Shown here in pieces: positions 50,758 to 60,778 of a DNA stretch of 64,000 nt. The stretch comes from Amycolatopsis marina (GTDB lineage Bacteria > Actinomycetota > Actinomycetes > Mycobacteriales > Pseudonocardiaceae). The stretch is taken from NCBI RefSeq assembly GCF_900111885.1, contig NZ_FOKG01000009.1, positions 1-64,000 of the forward strand. Reading direction: 5' to 3'. Each line of letters starts with the position of its first letter. Within the stretch, counting starts at the first letter, position 1. Made by a program: the position numbers and the translations under genes. The notes beneath the pieces are model-generated. The model was not told the DNA's origin and did not search any database. It was given only the letters and a program-made list of their open reading frames with translations.

Positions 50758-53574
50758 TTGGAATCGACGGCTGTGCGATTTCGCCTGCTCGGCGGTATTC
50801 ACGCGAGCAATGCCGTGCGATCGGTGGATCTGGGGCACGCGCGACAGCGGTCGGTGCTCGCGGCGCTGTTGCTGGATGCCAACCGGGTGGTCACTGTCGA
50901 CCAACTGACGGGCCGGATCTGGGCCGGTGCGACACCACGGCAACCCGAGCGGGTGCTGGCCAGCTATGTGTCGAGGCTTCGGCGTGCGGTCCTCGATGTC
51001 GCAGGCGCACGGATTCTCCGGCGCTCAGGTGGCTACCTGTTGCAGGTGGCCGCGGAGGTGATCGACGTGCACCTGTTCCGGTCACTGGTGGGCCGGGCGC
51101 GCGCGGACGAGGATCTCGACACGTTCGACGAAGCGCTGCGACTCTGGCGCGGGGACGCGTTCTCCGGGATCGACACCCCGTGGTTGCGGGCGATGCGGGA
51201 GACGTTGCACCAGGAGCGGCGTGCCGCGATGATCGACCGCGCGGACACCGCGCTGCGACTGGGCAGGCACACCGAGATCCTGCCGGAACTGGCTGTGCTT
51301 TCGCGGCGGTTCCCGTTCGACGAGCGGGTGGCCGGACAGCTGATGCTGGCCCTCTACCGCTGTGACCGCCAGGCCGACGCGCTCGTGCACTACCAGCAGA
51401 CACGTCAGCGCCTTGTCGCGGAAGTGGGCACCGAACCGGGTGAGGCACTGTCCACTCTGCACGCTCGGATCCTCGCGGCGGACTACTCACTGCACCATCG
51501 TCAGCGCGCCGTCGTGGAACCGCCCGTTCCGAGGGAAGTACCGGTGCCCCGGCAGCTTCCGCCTGCCCCACCGTGGCTGGTAGGCCGGGACCAGGAGTTG
51601 GCCGCGCTCGGTGAGCTGGTGGATCCCCGAAAGCACGACGGGACGAGCGTGCCGATCGCGGTGCTCGGGGGAGTCGGCGGCATCGGGAAGAGTTGGCTCG
51701 CGCTGCACTGGGCGCATCGCAACGTCGAGCGCTTTCCCGACGGCCAGCTCTACGCCGACCTCGCGGGATTCACCGCCTCCGGCGAACCGAGATCAGCCGA
51801 ATCGGTCCTGCGCGGATTCCTGGAGGCGCTGGGTGTTGCCCCCGAGGCCGTACCGGCGGACCTGGGTGCCCAGGCAGGGCTCTACCGGAGCCTCCTGGCG
51901 GACAGGCGCGTACTGGTCGTTCTGGACGACGCACGCGATTCCGCCCAACTGACCGCTTTGCTGCCGGGCAGCGCCGGCTGTGCGGCGCTGGTGACCAGCC
52001 GCAACCAGTTGAGCGGCTTGCGGATTCAGGGCGCAGGCCTTCTCGACCTGGACTTCCTGACTGCCGAGCAGTCCTGCGAGCTGCTGGCACGCCACCTCGG
52101 CTCGGCTCGGGTCGCGGCCGAGGCCACCGCGGTGGAGGAGCTGCTGCGGTGGTGCGCGGGGCTGCCGCTCGCTGTCGGCATCGTCGCCGCGCGAGCGGCT
52201 GTCGCTCCCACGTTCCCGCTGCGCGAACTGGTGACCGAACTACGGGAGACCGCCGCCCGGCTGGACTCCTTCGCGACCCACGACCTCGGTGCGGACCTGC
52301 GGGCCGTCTTCTCCTGGTCGTACCGGGCCCTGCCGGAGCAGGCCGCCGAGGTCTTCCGGCTGCTGGGCTGTGTCGCGCTGCCGGATTTCGGCTTGCCAGC
52401 CATCGCCTCGCTCGTCGGACTCTCCACTTCGGAGACACAGCGGCGCGTCCGGGTGCTGGTGGCGGCGCACCTGCTGTTCGAGGCCACGCCGGGGAGATAC
52501 CGCCTGCACGAACTGGTCGCGCTGTACGCGGCCGAGTGTGCCGAGCGGGAGGTCGCGCCGGAGGTCCGGGCAGTGGCCGCGCGGCGGGTGGTGGCGGGTT
52601 ATCTGCGGACCGCGTTCACCGCCGACCGCCTGCTGTATCCGCACCGGTCCACGATTCCGGCCGGGGAGCCGACGCGGTGCGACGCCGGGCACCCGGGGCA
52701 GCACCAGGTGCCCGACCGCGATTCCGCGCTGGTGTGGTTCGAGGTCGAACACGCCTGCCTCGTCGCCGTGCAGCGCCTCGCCGCGGACAACGGGTGGGAC
52801 GAGGCCGTGTGGCAACTGGCCTGGACGATGCACTGCTTCCACGATCGGCATGGCCGTGCCAGGGACAGCCTGCACGTGTGGAACCTGGCGGTCGAAGCGG
52901 CACGAAGGCTGGGGCGGGAGGACGTCAGGGCCGAGGTCTACCGGCATCTCGGCCCGGTCTGCGCCGCAACGGGCGATCACGAGAAGGGGCTGGACCACCT
53001 GCGCACCGGTATCGAGCTCGCCGAGCGCGGCGGCGATCTGGCGGCGCAGGCCCGGAGTCACCTCGCCCTGGCCTATCTGTACGAACTGGGCGGCGACGAC
53101 AAGCAAGCCCTTTCGCATGCCGCACACGCCCGCGATCTGTACCGGGACAACGGTGACGCGCTGCAGGAGGCCAACTCGCTCAACTCCGTCGGCTGGTACC
53201 TCGCCCGTCTCGGCGAGTACGAGCGCGCGCGGACCCGCTGCGCGGAGGCACTGGCCATCGCCACGCAGAACTCGTACCTGGAGGCCGAGGCGGCCACCTT
53301 GGACAGCCTGGGCTTCATCTGTCATCGGCTCGGGGAGCACCGGCAGGCGGTGATCCACTTCTCGGAGGCGGTGGCCGCATCCAGGTCGCTGGGGCACGAG
53401 GCCATGCAGGCGCACGTCTGGCATCAGCTCGGGGACGTCCACCACGTGCTCGGCGAGCACCTCGAAGCGCGGCTCGCCTGGGAGCGCGCGCTGGCGCTCG
53501 TCGACGCGGGGCAGGCTCATGCCGAAGCGCGGGAACTCCGGCAGAAGCTCGCGCGTGTCGCCGCGGCCGGTTAG
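50758..53574 (+). CDS. Large SARP/AfsR-type regulator with TPR domain
   Basis: A 938-aa regulator. The OmpR-like DNA-binding domain (VRFRLLGGIHASNAVRSVDLG) and BTAD domain run to about residue 245. An NB-ARC ATPase follows with P-loop GGVGGIGKSWLAL, Walker B VLVVLDDARD and GLPLAVG, then a winged-helix region and C-terminal tetratricopeptide repeats (SHLALAYLYELGGDDKQALSHA, LGEYERARTRCAEALAIA). TTG 50758 is the listed start; GTG 50773 is equally plausible. The stop TAG lies in the end of the 47-bp mobile-element remnant. Target genes are unknown; divergent to the I36 inhibitor gene. Confidence 0.9.
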   Translation: MESTAVRFRLLGGIHASNAVRSVDLGHARQRSVLAALLLDANRVVTVDQLTGRIWAGATPRQPERVLASYVSRLRRAVLDVAGARILRRSGGYLLQVAAEVIDVHLFRSLVGRARADEDLDTFDEALRLWRGDAFSGIDTPWLRAMRETLHQERRAAMIDRADTALRLGRHTEILPELAVLSRRFPFDERVAGQLMLALYRCDRQADALVHYQQTRQRLVAEVGTEPGEALSTLHARILAADYSLHHRQRAVVEPPVPREVPVPRQLPPAPPWLVGRDQELAALGELVDPRKHDGTSVPIAVLGGVGGIGKSWLALHWAHRNVERFPDGQLYADLAGFTASGEPRSAESVLRGFLEALGVAPEAVPADLGAQAGLYRSLLADRRVLVVLDDARDSAQLTALLPGSAGCAALVTSRNQLSGLRIQGAGLLDLDFLTAEQSCELLARHLGSARVAAEATAVEELLRWCAGLPLAVGIVAARAAVAPTFPLRELVTELRETAARLDSFATHDLGADLRAVFSWSYRALPEQAAEVFRLLGCVALPDFGLPAIASLVGLSTSETQRRVRVLVAAHLLFEATPGRYRLHELVALYAAECAEREVAPEVRAVAARRVVAGYLRTAFTADRLLYPHRSTIPAGEPTRCDAGHPGQHQVPDRDSALVWFEVEHACLVAVQRLAADNGWDEAVWQLAWTMHCFHDRHGRARDSLHVWNLAVEAARRLGREDVRAEVYRHLGPVCAATGDHEKGLDHLRTGIELAERGGDLAAQARSHLALAYLYELGGDDKQALSHAAHARDLYRDNGDALQEANSLNSVGWYLARLGEYERARTRCAEALAIATQNSYLEAEAATLDSLGFICHRLGEHRQAVIHFSEAVAASRSLGHEAMQAHVWHQLGDVHHVLGEHLEARLAWERALALVDAGQAHAEARELRQKLARVAAAG

Positions 53575-53617
53575 GCGGTGTTCATGAGCGCGCGGTCGCC
53601 TTCTGAAACAGCTCCTA
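53571..53617. mobile_element. 47-bp remnant of the IS5-like MITE
   Basis: The ends TAGGCGGTGTTCATGAG and CTTCTGAAACAGCTCCTAG match the two ends of the element at 8707-8874, and the adjoining CGCGCGGTCGC block is shared, but about 120 internal bases are missing. It lies exactly between two convergent genes and contributes the TAG stop codons of both (53572-53574 and, reversed, 53615-53617). Confidence 0.78.
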
Positions 53618-53917
53618 GGCCAGCATCACAACGACGAGGGCGAGCACGGCCGAGGCCACCGCGGCCCCGAGGACCGAGGAGTTCGGCAGGTCGCGGGGGA
53701 AGACCTTGCCGTGCAGGCCTTTCCACCAGACGATGCCGAACACGGCGCCGATGATGCCGAGGAAGGCGCCGAAGCCGCCGACCAGCAGGTAGCCGAGGAG
53801 CACCACCATGCCGGCCGAGAAGGTCAGCAGCGCGGCGGCGCCGAAGGTCTTGGCGTCGGAGGCCGCACCTGCGGACACGCTGCCGCCGCGGGCGGGCTGG
53901 GCGGGTTGGTAGGTCAC
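53615..53917 (-). CDS. Small membrane protein, 100 aa
   Basis: Starts at GTG 53917 (VTYQPAQPARGGSVSAGAASD), then three transmembrane helices (FGAAALLTFSAGMVVLLGYLL, FGAFLGIIGAVFGIVWW, SVLGAAVASAVLALVVVML). An upstream GTG at 53959 would add 14 residues. No known function. Its stop codon lies within the MITE remnant, so the original C-terminus may have been altered. It is divergent from ilvE. Confidence 0.7.
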   Translation of the reverse strand: MTYQPAQPARGGSVSAGAASDAKTFGAAALLTFSAGMVVLLGYLLVGGFGAFLGIIGAVFGIVWWKGLHGKVFPRDLPNSSVLGAAVASAVLALVVVMLA

Positions 53918-54018
53918 ACGACCATCGTAGGGCAGGTTCGTGGATGGGCGGTTGTGCACGATGCGTCCGACGGGGGCTGGGAATGTTATGACGTCCTACA
54001 AAGAGTTACCCTCTGCTC

Positions 54019-55122
54019 ATGACGAAACCGATGCCCTTCGCCCATGTCACCAACACGAACCCGGCTACGCCGGAGCGCGTGGCGGAGGTACTGGCCGCGC
54101 CGGGCTTCGGCACACATTTCACCGACCACATGGTGACCGTGAAGTGGGACGCCGAACAGGGCTGGAACCACGCCGAGGTCCGACCGTACGAGGCGTTCAC
54201 CCTCGATCCAGCCACCTCCGTCCTGCACTACGGACAGGCCATCTTCGAAGGCCTCAAGGCCTACCGGCAACCGGACGGTTCGATCGCGTCGTTCCGGGCG
54301 GACGCCAACGCGGCCCGGTTCCGCAACTCCGCCCGCAGGCTCGCGATGCCCGAACTGCCGGACGAGGTCTTCCTGCAGTCGATTCGTGAACTGCTCGCCG
54401 TGGACGAGCGCTGGGTGCCCACGAAGCAGGGCGAGACGCTGTACCTGCGGCCGTTCATGATCTCCACCGAGGCCGGACTCGGCGTGAACCGTCCGGCGAA
54501 CTCCTACCTGTACTCGTTGATCGCGTCGCCCGCGGGCTCCTACTTCGCCGGTGGGGTGAAGCCGGTGAGCGTGTGGTTGTCCACCGAGTACGTCCGTGCC
54601 GCCCCCGGGGGCACCGGGTTCGCGAAGTGCGCCGGCAACTACGCCGCGTCCTTCGTTGCCCAGGCGCAGGCCGTGGATCAGGGCTGCGACCAGGTGGTCT
54701 GGCTGGACGCCGTGGAACGCCGCTGGGTCGAGGAGATGGGCGGGATGAACCTGTTCTTCGTCTTCGGGTCCGGCTCCGACGCTCGCGTGGTGACCCCGGA
54801 GCTGACCGGGTCGCTGCTGCCGGGTGTCACCAGGGACACGCTGCTCAAGCTCGCGGCGGACTTCGGGCACTCCGTGGAGGAGCGCCGGATCTCGACCGAG
54901 GAGTGGGAGAAGGCCGCGACCTCTGGCGAGCTGACCGAGGTGTTCGCCTGCGGCACCGCCGCGGTGATCACGCCGGTCGGCCGGGTCAAGCACACGGGCG
55001 GCGGATTCACCATCGGCGGCGGCGAGCCCGGCGAGCTGACCATGAAGCTGCGCGACGAACTCACCGGTATCCAGGAGGGCACCCGCCCGGATCCACACAA
55101 CTGGATGCAGCCCCTCAGCTGA
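54019..55122 (+). CDS. ilvE: Branched-chain amino acid aminotransferase
   Basis: A 367-aa PLP-dependent class IV aminotransferase that makes valine, leucine and isoleucine from their 2-oxoacids. The PLP lysine is Lys203 in [15 protein letters not shown]. The other landmarks are [30 protein letters not shown] and [13 protein letters not shown]. Length and motifs match the actinobacterial IlvE family. It lies convergent to cobT, with 3 bp between the stops. Confidence 0.95.
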   Translation: MTKPMPFAHVTNTNPATPERVAEVLAAPGFGTHFTDHMVTVKWDAEQGWNHAEVRPYEAFTLDPATSVLHYGQAIFEGLKAYRQPDGSIASFRADANAARFRNSARRLAMPELPDEVFLQSIRELLAVDERWVPTKQGETLYLRPFMISTEAGLGVNRPANSYLYSLIASPAGSYFAGGVKPVSVWLSTEYVRAAPGGTGFAKCAGNYAASFVAQAQAVDQGCDQVVWLDAVERRWVEEMGGMNLFFVFGSGSDARVVTPELTGSLLPGVTRDTLLKLAADFGHSVEERRISTEEWEKAATSGELTEVFACGTAAVITPVGRVKHTGGGFTIGGGEPGELTMKLRDELTGIQEGTRPDPHNWMQPLS

Positions 55123-55125
55123 TCT

Positions 55126-56217
55126 TTACGCCTCGGGGTCGGGGACGCCTGCCTGCTCGCGGGTCGCCACCTCCGCCAGCAGCCTGGCCGACATGAACAG
55201 CAGCGGCAGCGCCGCGGCGGCACCGGCCCCTTCCCCGAGGCGGATGTCCAGGTCCAGCAACGGTTCCAGGTCGAGGTGTTCGAGCACCATGGCGTGCGCG
55301 GGTTCGCTGGAACGGTGGGCGGCCACCCACCAGGAGCGGGCGCCGGGCGCGAGTTCCTCGGCGACCAGCGCCGCCGCGCCGACAGTGAGCCCGTCCAGCA
55401 GCACCGGGGTGCGGCGGACGGCCGCCTGCGCCAGGAAACCGGCCATCGCGGCCACGTCCGCGCCGCCGGAGGTGCGCAGCAGGGCGACCGGGTCGGAGAG
55501 CACCGCACGGGCCCGGCGCAGGGCGTCGCGTACGGCGGCGGCCTTGCGCATCCACCCGTTGTCGTCCACACCCGACCCGCGCCCGATCACGGCCACCGGT
55601 TCCGCACCGGTCAGTGCCGCGACCAGGGTCGAGGCCACCGTGCTCCCCCCGACCCCGAGATCGGCGGCAACGAGCAGATCGGCGCCACCGTCCACCTCGG
55701 CGTCGGCGATCTGCCTGCCCGCCAGCAGAGCCGCGTGCACCTCGGCGTCGCTCAACGCGTCCTCGCGGTCGATGCTGCCGCTGCCTCGCCGCACCTTGAA
55801 CTCCGAAACGGCGGACTCCGCGCCGTCGGTGTCCACCGCGATGTCGACCACCCGGACAGTCGCACCCGCCGTCGAAGCCAGCACGTTGATCGCCGCGCCG
55901 CCGGCCAGCACGGTGCCGAGCAGTTCACCGGTCGTCTCGGGCGGATTGGCCGAAACTCCTCGGGCGGCGACCCCGTGGTCGCCGGCGAACACGATCACCC
56001 TGGCCCTGGTGAACGGGCGCGGCGTCGGCCTGCCCTGGCAGGCGGCGATCCACGCGCCCAGTTCCTCGAGCCGCCCCAGCGAGCCCGGCGGCTTGACCAG
56101 CATGCTGTGCCGCCGCAGTGCTTCCGCCCTGGCGAGTTCGTCGGGCTGCGCGACCTGGTCGAACGAGAGGTCGGCGAGAGAGCGGTCAGGGTCCGGTGAT
56201 CCGATTTCCGCGTTCAC
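55126..56217 (-). CDS. cobT: Nicotinate-nucleotide-dimethylbenzimidazole phosphoribosyltransferase
   Basis: CobT makes alpha-ribazole phosphate for the lower ligand of cobalamin. The 363-aa protein has [17 protein letters not shown], the phosphate-binding region [27 protein letters not shown] and the catalytic Glu in [15 protein letters not shown] 56217 ([17 protein letters not shown]) is the start; the longer frame overlaps ispD antisense. The usual partner cobS is not adjacent here. It is divergent from ispD across 59 bp. Confidence 0.93.
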   Translation of the reverse strand: MNAEIGSPDPDRSLADLSFDQVAQPDELARAEALRRHSMLVKPPGSLGRLEELGAWIAACQGRPTPRPFTRARVIVFAGDHGVAARGVSANPPETTGELLGTVLAGGAAINVLASTAGATVRVVDIAVDTDGAESAVSEFKVRRGSGSIDREDALSDAEVHAALLAGRQIADAEVDGGADLLVAADLGVGGSTVASTLVAALTGAEPVAVIGRGSGVDDNGWMRKAAAVRDALRRARAVLSDPVALLRTSGGADVAAMAGFLAQAAVRRTPVLLDGLTVGAAALVAEELAPGARSWWVAAHRSSEPAHAMVLEHLDLEPLLDLDIRLGEGAGAAAALPLLFMSARLLAEVATREQAGVPDPEA

Positions 56218-56276
56218 GGGTGGAACGCTACCGGGAGCGAGCGACGGCCACGCCGACCGGCCGTAAGATCGCCGCC

Positions 56277-56993
56277 GTGCCGGAGACCGAAACAGCCCCG
56301 CTCGCCGCAGGAGTCGTGTTGGCCAGCGGCGCGGGGACACGGGTTGGAGCGAGCCTGAACAAGGTGTTCCTGCCACTCGCCGGGCGCCCGCTCGTCTCCT
56401 GGTCGCTCGACGCGTTCGCGTCTGTGCCGTCGATCGGCGTCCTGCTGCTGGTCACGCGGCCACAGGACGGCGAACTGGTCGAGCGGGTACGGGCGGACCA
56501 TCCCGGGGCACGGATCGAGGTCGTGCACGGCGGTGCGACACGGCAGGAGTCCGAACTCAACGCGCTGCGCCACCTGGCCGGGCGGATCGCCGACGGTTCC
56601 ATCGACGTCGTCCTGCTGCACGACGGCGCGCGTCCACTCGTCACCCCACGACTCGTTACCGCGGTGCTGGAAGTCGCGCGGGAACACGGGGGAGCGGTAC
56701 CCGGTCTGTCCGGAGTAGACATTCATGCCGCTACCGCGGACGGTAGCAGGCTGACGGGGAGACCGGCGGGTGAACTGGTGCGGGTGCAGACACCGCAGGG
56801 TTTTCGCGCGGGCCCGCTCCTGGCCGCCTATGAGGAGGCGGAGCGAGCGCACTTCGCCGGCACCGACACCGCGTCCTGTATGGAGCAATTCTCCTCGGTG
56901 CGGGTGCGGTGGATCCCGGGTGAGCAGGAGAACTTCAAGATCACATATGCCCACGATCTCGCGGTGGCCGAGCGTGTGCTCGGCCACCGCTGA
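56277..56993 (+). CDS. ispD: IspD-type 2-C-methyl-D-erythritol 4-phosphate cytidylyltransferase
   Basis: A 238-aa nucleotidyltransferase with the CTP-binding loop [20 protein letters not shown], the HDGARPLVT motif and the C-terminal QTPQGFR and EFKI-like [15 protein letters not shown]. It catalyses formation of CDP-methylerythritol in the non-mevalonate isoprenoid pathway. GTG 56277 is chosen as the family start. ispF and carD, its usual neighbours, are absent, so a second ispD may exist elsewhere and this copy could serve a specialised polyol-phosphate cytidylyltransferase role. Confidence 0.85.
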   Translation: MPETETAPLAAGVVLASGAGTRVGASLNKVFLPLAGRPLVSWSLDAFASVPSIGVLLLVTRPQDGELVERVRADHPGARIEVVHGGATRQESELNALRHLAGRIADGSIDVVLLHDGARPLVTPRLVTAVLEVAREHGGAVPGLSGVDIHAATADGSRLTGRPAGELVRVQTPQGFRAGPLLAAYEEAERAHFAGTDTASCMEQFSSVRVRWIPGEQENFKITYAHDLAVAERVLGHR

Positions 56994-56999
56994 GGTCCC

Positions 57000-57989
57000 T
57001 CAGGGGCTCTTGGTCTGCATCGGGTCGCGCTCGACGACGTCCTCGAGAACGGCGTCGATCTGCTCCAGCAGGTCGGCGTCGAGCTTCACGCCCGCGGCCT
57101 TGACGTTCTCGTGCACCTGCTCGGGGCGTGAGGCGCCGATGATCGCGGAGGCCACGTTCGGGTTCTGCAGCACCCAGGCGACCGCCAGTTGTGCCAGCGT
57201 CAGATCAGCCTGCTTGGCCAGCGGCTCCAGCCGCTGCACGCGCTCGAGCACGTCGTCGTTGAGGAACCGCTTGACGAAGTTCGCACCGCCCTTTTCGTCG
57301 GTGGCGCGCGAGCCCTCCGGCAGGGGCTGGCCCGGCTTGTACTTGCCGGTCAGCACGCCCTGGGCGATCGGCGACCAGACGATCTGGCTCAAGCCCTCCC
57401 GCTCGGACGCCGGGATGACCTGCGACTCGATGACCCGCCATAGGGCGTTGTACTGAGGCTGGTTCGAGATGAACGGGACCTTGAGCTCACGGGCGATCGC
57501 CGCGCCGCGGGTGATCTCCTCGGCGTTCCACTCGGAGACACCGATGTAGAGCACCTTGCCCTGGCGGACCAGGTCGGCGAAGGCGAGGAAGGTTTCCTCC
57601 AGCGGCACGCTCCGGTCGAACCGGTGGGCCTGGTAGAGGTCGATGTAGTCGGTCTGCAGGCGCTTCAGTGACGCGTTCGCCGACTCCATGATGTGCTTGC
57701 GGCCGAGGCCCCTGTCGTTCGGGCCGCCAGGACCGGTCGGCCAGAAGACCTTGGTGAAGATCTCCAGGCTCTTCCTGCGCTGTCCGGCCAGGCCGCGCCC
57801 GAGCACCGACTCCGCGGCGGTGTTGGCGTACACGTCCGCGGTGTCGAAGGTCGTGATGCCGGCGTCCAGTGCCGCCCTGATGCAGGCCTGGGCCTGGTCC
57901 TCCTCCACCTGCGATCCGTGGGTGAGCCAGTTGCCGTACGAGATCTCACTGATGTTCAGGCCACTGCGGCCGAGACGACGAAACTCCAT
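57000..57989 (-). CDS. Aldo/keto reductase
   Basis: A 329-aa NADPH-dependent AKR of the voltage-gated channel beta/YghZ-like group. The catalytic tetrad lies in DTADVYANTAAESVLG (Asp, Tyr), FTKVFW (Lys) and YQAHRFD (His). The phosphate-binding end is AIIGASRPEQVHENVKAAG. ATG 57989 starts MEFRRLGRSGLNISEISYG. It is convergent with ispD, 6 bp between stops. The substrate is unknown. Confidence 0.92.
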   Translation of the reverse strand: MEFRRLGRSGLNISEISYGNWLTHGSQVEEDQAQACIRAALDAGITTFDTADVYANTAAESVLGRGLAGQRRKSLEIFTKVFWPTGPGGPNDRGLGRKHIMESANASLKRLQTDYIDLYQAHRFDRSVPLEETFLAFADLVRQGKVLYIGVSEWNAEEITRGAAIARELKVPFISNQPQYNALWRVIESQVIPASEREGLSQIVWSPIAQGVLTGKYKPGQPLPEGSRATDEKGGANFVKRFLNDDVLERVQRLEPLAKQADLTLAQLAVAWVLQNPNVASAIIGASRPEQVHENVKAAGVKLDADLLEQIDAVLEDVVERDPMQTKSP

Positions 57990-58049
57990 GCCGTCACCCT
58001 AGCCTGAAACGTTTCGCCAAGCTAACGACCTGGAGTCGGCTCCAGGCTC

Positions 58050-58709
58050 TCAGCTCACCGAAGCGCCGGGCTTCACCCTCGGCTTCGGCATCCGCAGTTT
58101 GCGCAGCTGACTCGCCCTGATGAAGGCGTACCAGCCGATCGAGCGGCCCTTGACAACCTCGTTCGGGAACTTCTCGCGTACCTGCGCCGCGATCCGCCTG
58201 CCGGTGAGGAATCCCTCGACGATCATGCCGAGCAGCATGAACGTGGTCACCAGGGTGGCGTACTGCTGCACGAGCGGGTGCGGCACGAGCAGCGCCACGA
58301 AGACGAGGATCGCCAGCGGCATGAACAGGCCGAGCACGTGCCTGCGCGAGTCGACCACGTCACGGACGTACGCCTTCACCGGTCCGCGGTCGCGGGGTAG
58401 CAGGTAACGATCGTCGCCCGCCTTCATGCGCTCGCGGCGTTCCTTGGCGGCGGCGCGCCGCTCTTCCTTGCTGACCGGGTTCTTCTTGCGCAGCTCACGG
58501 CTGCGCTTGATGGCCTCGCGGGTGGTGCGCGGCGGTGGGGCGACGGGTCCGCGCCGCTTGGCCTCGGCCTCCCTGCGCTTGGGCGTCGCCCTGCCCTTGG
58601 CGGGTGTATACCCCCTGACCGCGTGAGATTCGCCGCTCTCGTCGACGTCGACGGCGGTGCTGTCGGCCTGTTCGGCCTCTTCGGTGCTGTTACGGCGCAG
58701 GAACCTCAC
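58050..58709 (-). CDS. DUF3043 membrane protein
   Basis: A 219-aa protein with a long basic N-terminal segment (KGRATPKRREAEAKRRGPV and repeated Lys/Arg helices to about residue 105), the conserved DRYLLPRDRGPVKAYVRDVVDSRR, two transmembrane helices (LGLFMPLAILVFVALLVPH, YATLVTTFMLLGMIVEGFL) and a basic tail. This is the actinobacterial DUF3043 family (mycobacterial counterpart Rv2206), conserved near erpA and cobT. Its function is unknown. It is divergent from erpA. Confidence 0.88.
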   Translation of the reverse strand: MRFLRRNSTEEAEQADSTAVDVDESGESHAVRGYTPAKGRATPKRREAEAKRRGPVAPPPRTTREAIKRSRELRKKNPVSKEERRAAAKERRERMKAGDDRYLLPRDRGPVKAYVRDVVDSRRHVLGLFMPLAILVFVALLVPHPLVQQYATLVTTFMLLGMIVEGFLTGRRIAAQVREKFPNEVVKGRSIGWYAFIRASQLRKLRMPKPRVKPGASVS

Positions 58710-58881
58710 GCGTCCAGGGTATTGCAGGCTCGGCCGGTGATGTTCAGCTGGTCCGCAGATGTGTCACCATGGAGGTAGCGCCACGCTCTCATCGGAGCAG
58801 CGTGGAACATATCGGGCGCCCGGAATGTTCTCCTCACGGAGGACACCGGTACCCGCCACAGCAACACCCCGAGGGAGAGCC

Positions 58882-59259
58882 ATGACGACCGCTGAGCAGA
58901 CCGGCACCACGCAGGCCGAGGCCGGTGAAGCCACGCACGGCGTGACGTTGACCGACACCGCGGCGGCCAAGGCCAAGGCCCTGCTCGAGCAGGAAGGCCG
59001 CGACGACATGCACCTGCGCATCGCCGTGCAGCCGGGTGGCTGTGCGGGGCTGCGCTACCAGCTGTTCTTCGACGAGCGCACGCTCGACGGTGACCTGTTC
59101 CGCGACTTCAACGGCCTGCAGGTGGCCGTCGACCGGATGAGCGCGCCCTACGTGCAGGGCGCCTCGATCGACTTCGTCGACAGTATCGAGAAGCAGGGCT
59201 TCACCATCGACAACCCGAACGCGGGCGGTTCCTGCGCCTGCGGCGACTCGTTCCACTGA
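58882..59259 (+). CDS. erpA: Iron-sulfur cluster insertion protein ErpA
   Basis: A 125-aa A-type iron-sulfur carrier. The three cluster-binding cysteines are in QPGGCAGLRYQLFF and GSCACGDSF. ATG 58882 follows GAGGGAGAGCC; upstream in-frame codons are not conserved. It delivers [Fe-S] clusters to apoproteins. It is divergent from DUF3043 and is followed by a strong bidirectional terminator (59296-59333). Confidence 0.93.
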   Translation: MTTAEQTGTTQAEAGEATHGVTLTDTAAAKAKALLEQEGRDDMHLRIAVQPGGCAGLRYQLFFDERTLDGDLFRDFNGLQVAVDRMSAPYVQGASIDFVDSIEKQGFTIDNPNAGGSCACGDSFH

Positions 59260-59295
59260 TTTGTCGCGGGGGGACCCCCGCGGGCTGGTCGAGAC

Positions 59296-59333
59296 AGCGG
59301 GCGCTGGTCACGTCAACGTGACCAGCGCCCGCT
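59296..59333. terminator. Strong bidirectional terminator after erpA
   Basis: An 18-bp arm (59296-59313) is perfectly complementary to 59316-59333 with only two bases between, so in RNA the top pairs open into a small loop. The core is GCGCTGGTCACGT. It sits between erpA and the leftward 57-aa ORF and is followed by CTTGTCG in the erpA direction. Confidence 0.85.
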
Positions 59334-59364
59334 CTTGTCGTTTGTGCAGGCTGTTATGGGTCTC

Positions 59365-59538
59365 TCAGACGTAGGCGTCGAGGTCCGCGACCTGGGCGTG
59401 GCATGCGTCGTCGACCGACCAGGGACGGGCTGATTCGTGCCGAGGCGTGGGGACGCCTTCGCGGCGGAGGTCCCGCGGGATCTCGCTGCAGTCGGCGATC
59501 AGCTCGCCCATGGTTTCCGGTTCAGTGGTGAGGTTCAC
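59365..59538 (-). CDS. Small ORF, 57 aa
   Basis: Read leftward from GTG 59538: the protein starts MNLTTEPETMGELIADCSE and ends VADLDAYV, with Cys in ADCSE and DDACHAQ. It is soluble and acidic, without a signal peptide. Codon third positions are GC-rich in this frame, as in real genes of the window, and the frame is bounded by a terminator downstream. No Shine-Dalgarno sequence is obvious before the GTG, so translation may be leaderless. No family is recognised. Confidence 0.5.
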   Translation of the reverse strand: MNLTTEPETMGELIADCSEIPRDLRREGVPTPRHESARPWSVDDACHAQVADLDAYV

Positions 59539-59610
59539 GTATTTGACGGTATGTACTGCTTGAGCAGCCGGGAACCCTTACCAACCGGTAGTGTCGGGCA
59601 ACGGGTGTGA

Positions 59611-60669
<1,059 letters not shown>

Positions 60670-60685
60670 CCCCGTCGCAGTGAGC

Positions 60686-60717
60686 GGCCTCGCACTTTCC
60701 CGGGAAAGTGCGAGGCC
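60686..60717. repeat. Palindromic repeat copy B1 (32 bp perfect)
   Basis: A perfect 32-bp palindrome with core CACTTTCCCGGGAAAGTG flanked by symmetric GGCCTCG/CGAGGCC, 16 bp past the adoK stop. It shares the 18-bp core with copies at 20.4 kb and 60.76 kb. It would form a 16-bp stem in RNA from either strand and probably terminates adoK. Confidence 0.85.
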
Positions 60718-60752
60718 GAACAGTCCCGCCGGAGGTCACGGGCGTGGCCCAG

Positions 60753-60774
60753 GGCACTTTCCCGGGAAAGTGCC
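60753..60774. repeat. Palindromic repeat copy B2 (22 bp perfect)
   Basis: A perfect palindrome GG-CACTTTCCCGGGAAAGTG-CC ending 4 bp from the asnB stop, paired with copy B1 35 bp away. Outer bases GCCC/GGGC can extend the stem with a bulge. It probably terminates asnB. Confidence 0.85.
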
Positions 60775-60778
60775 GGGC

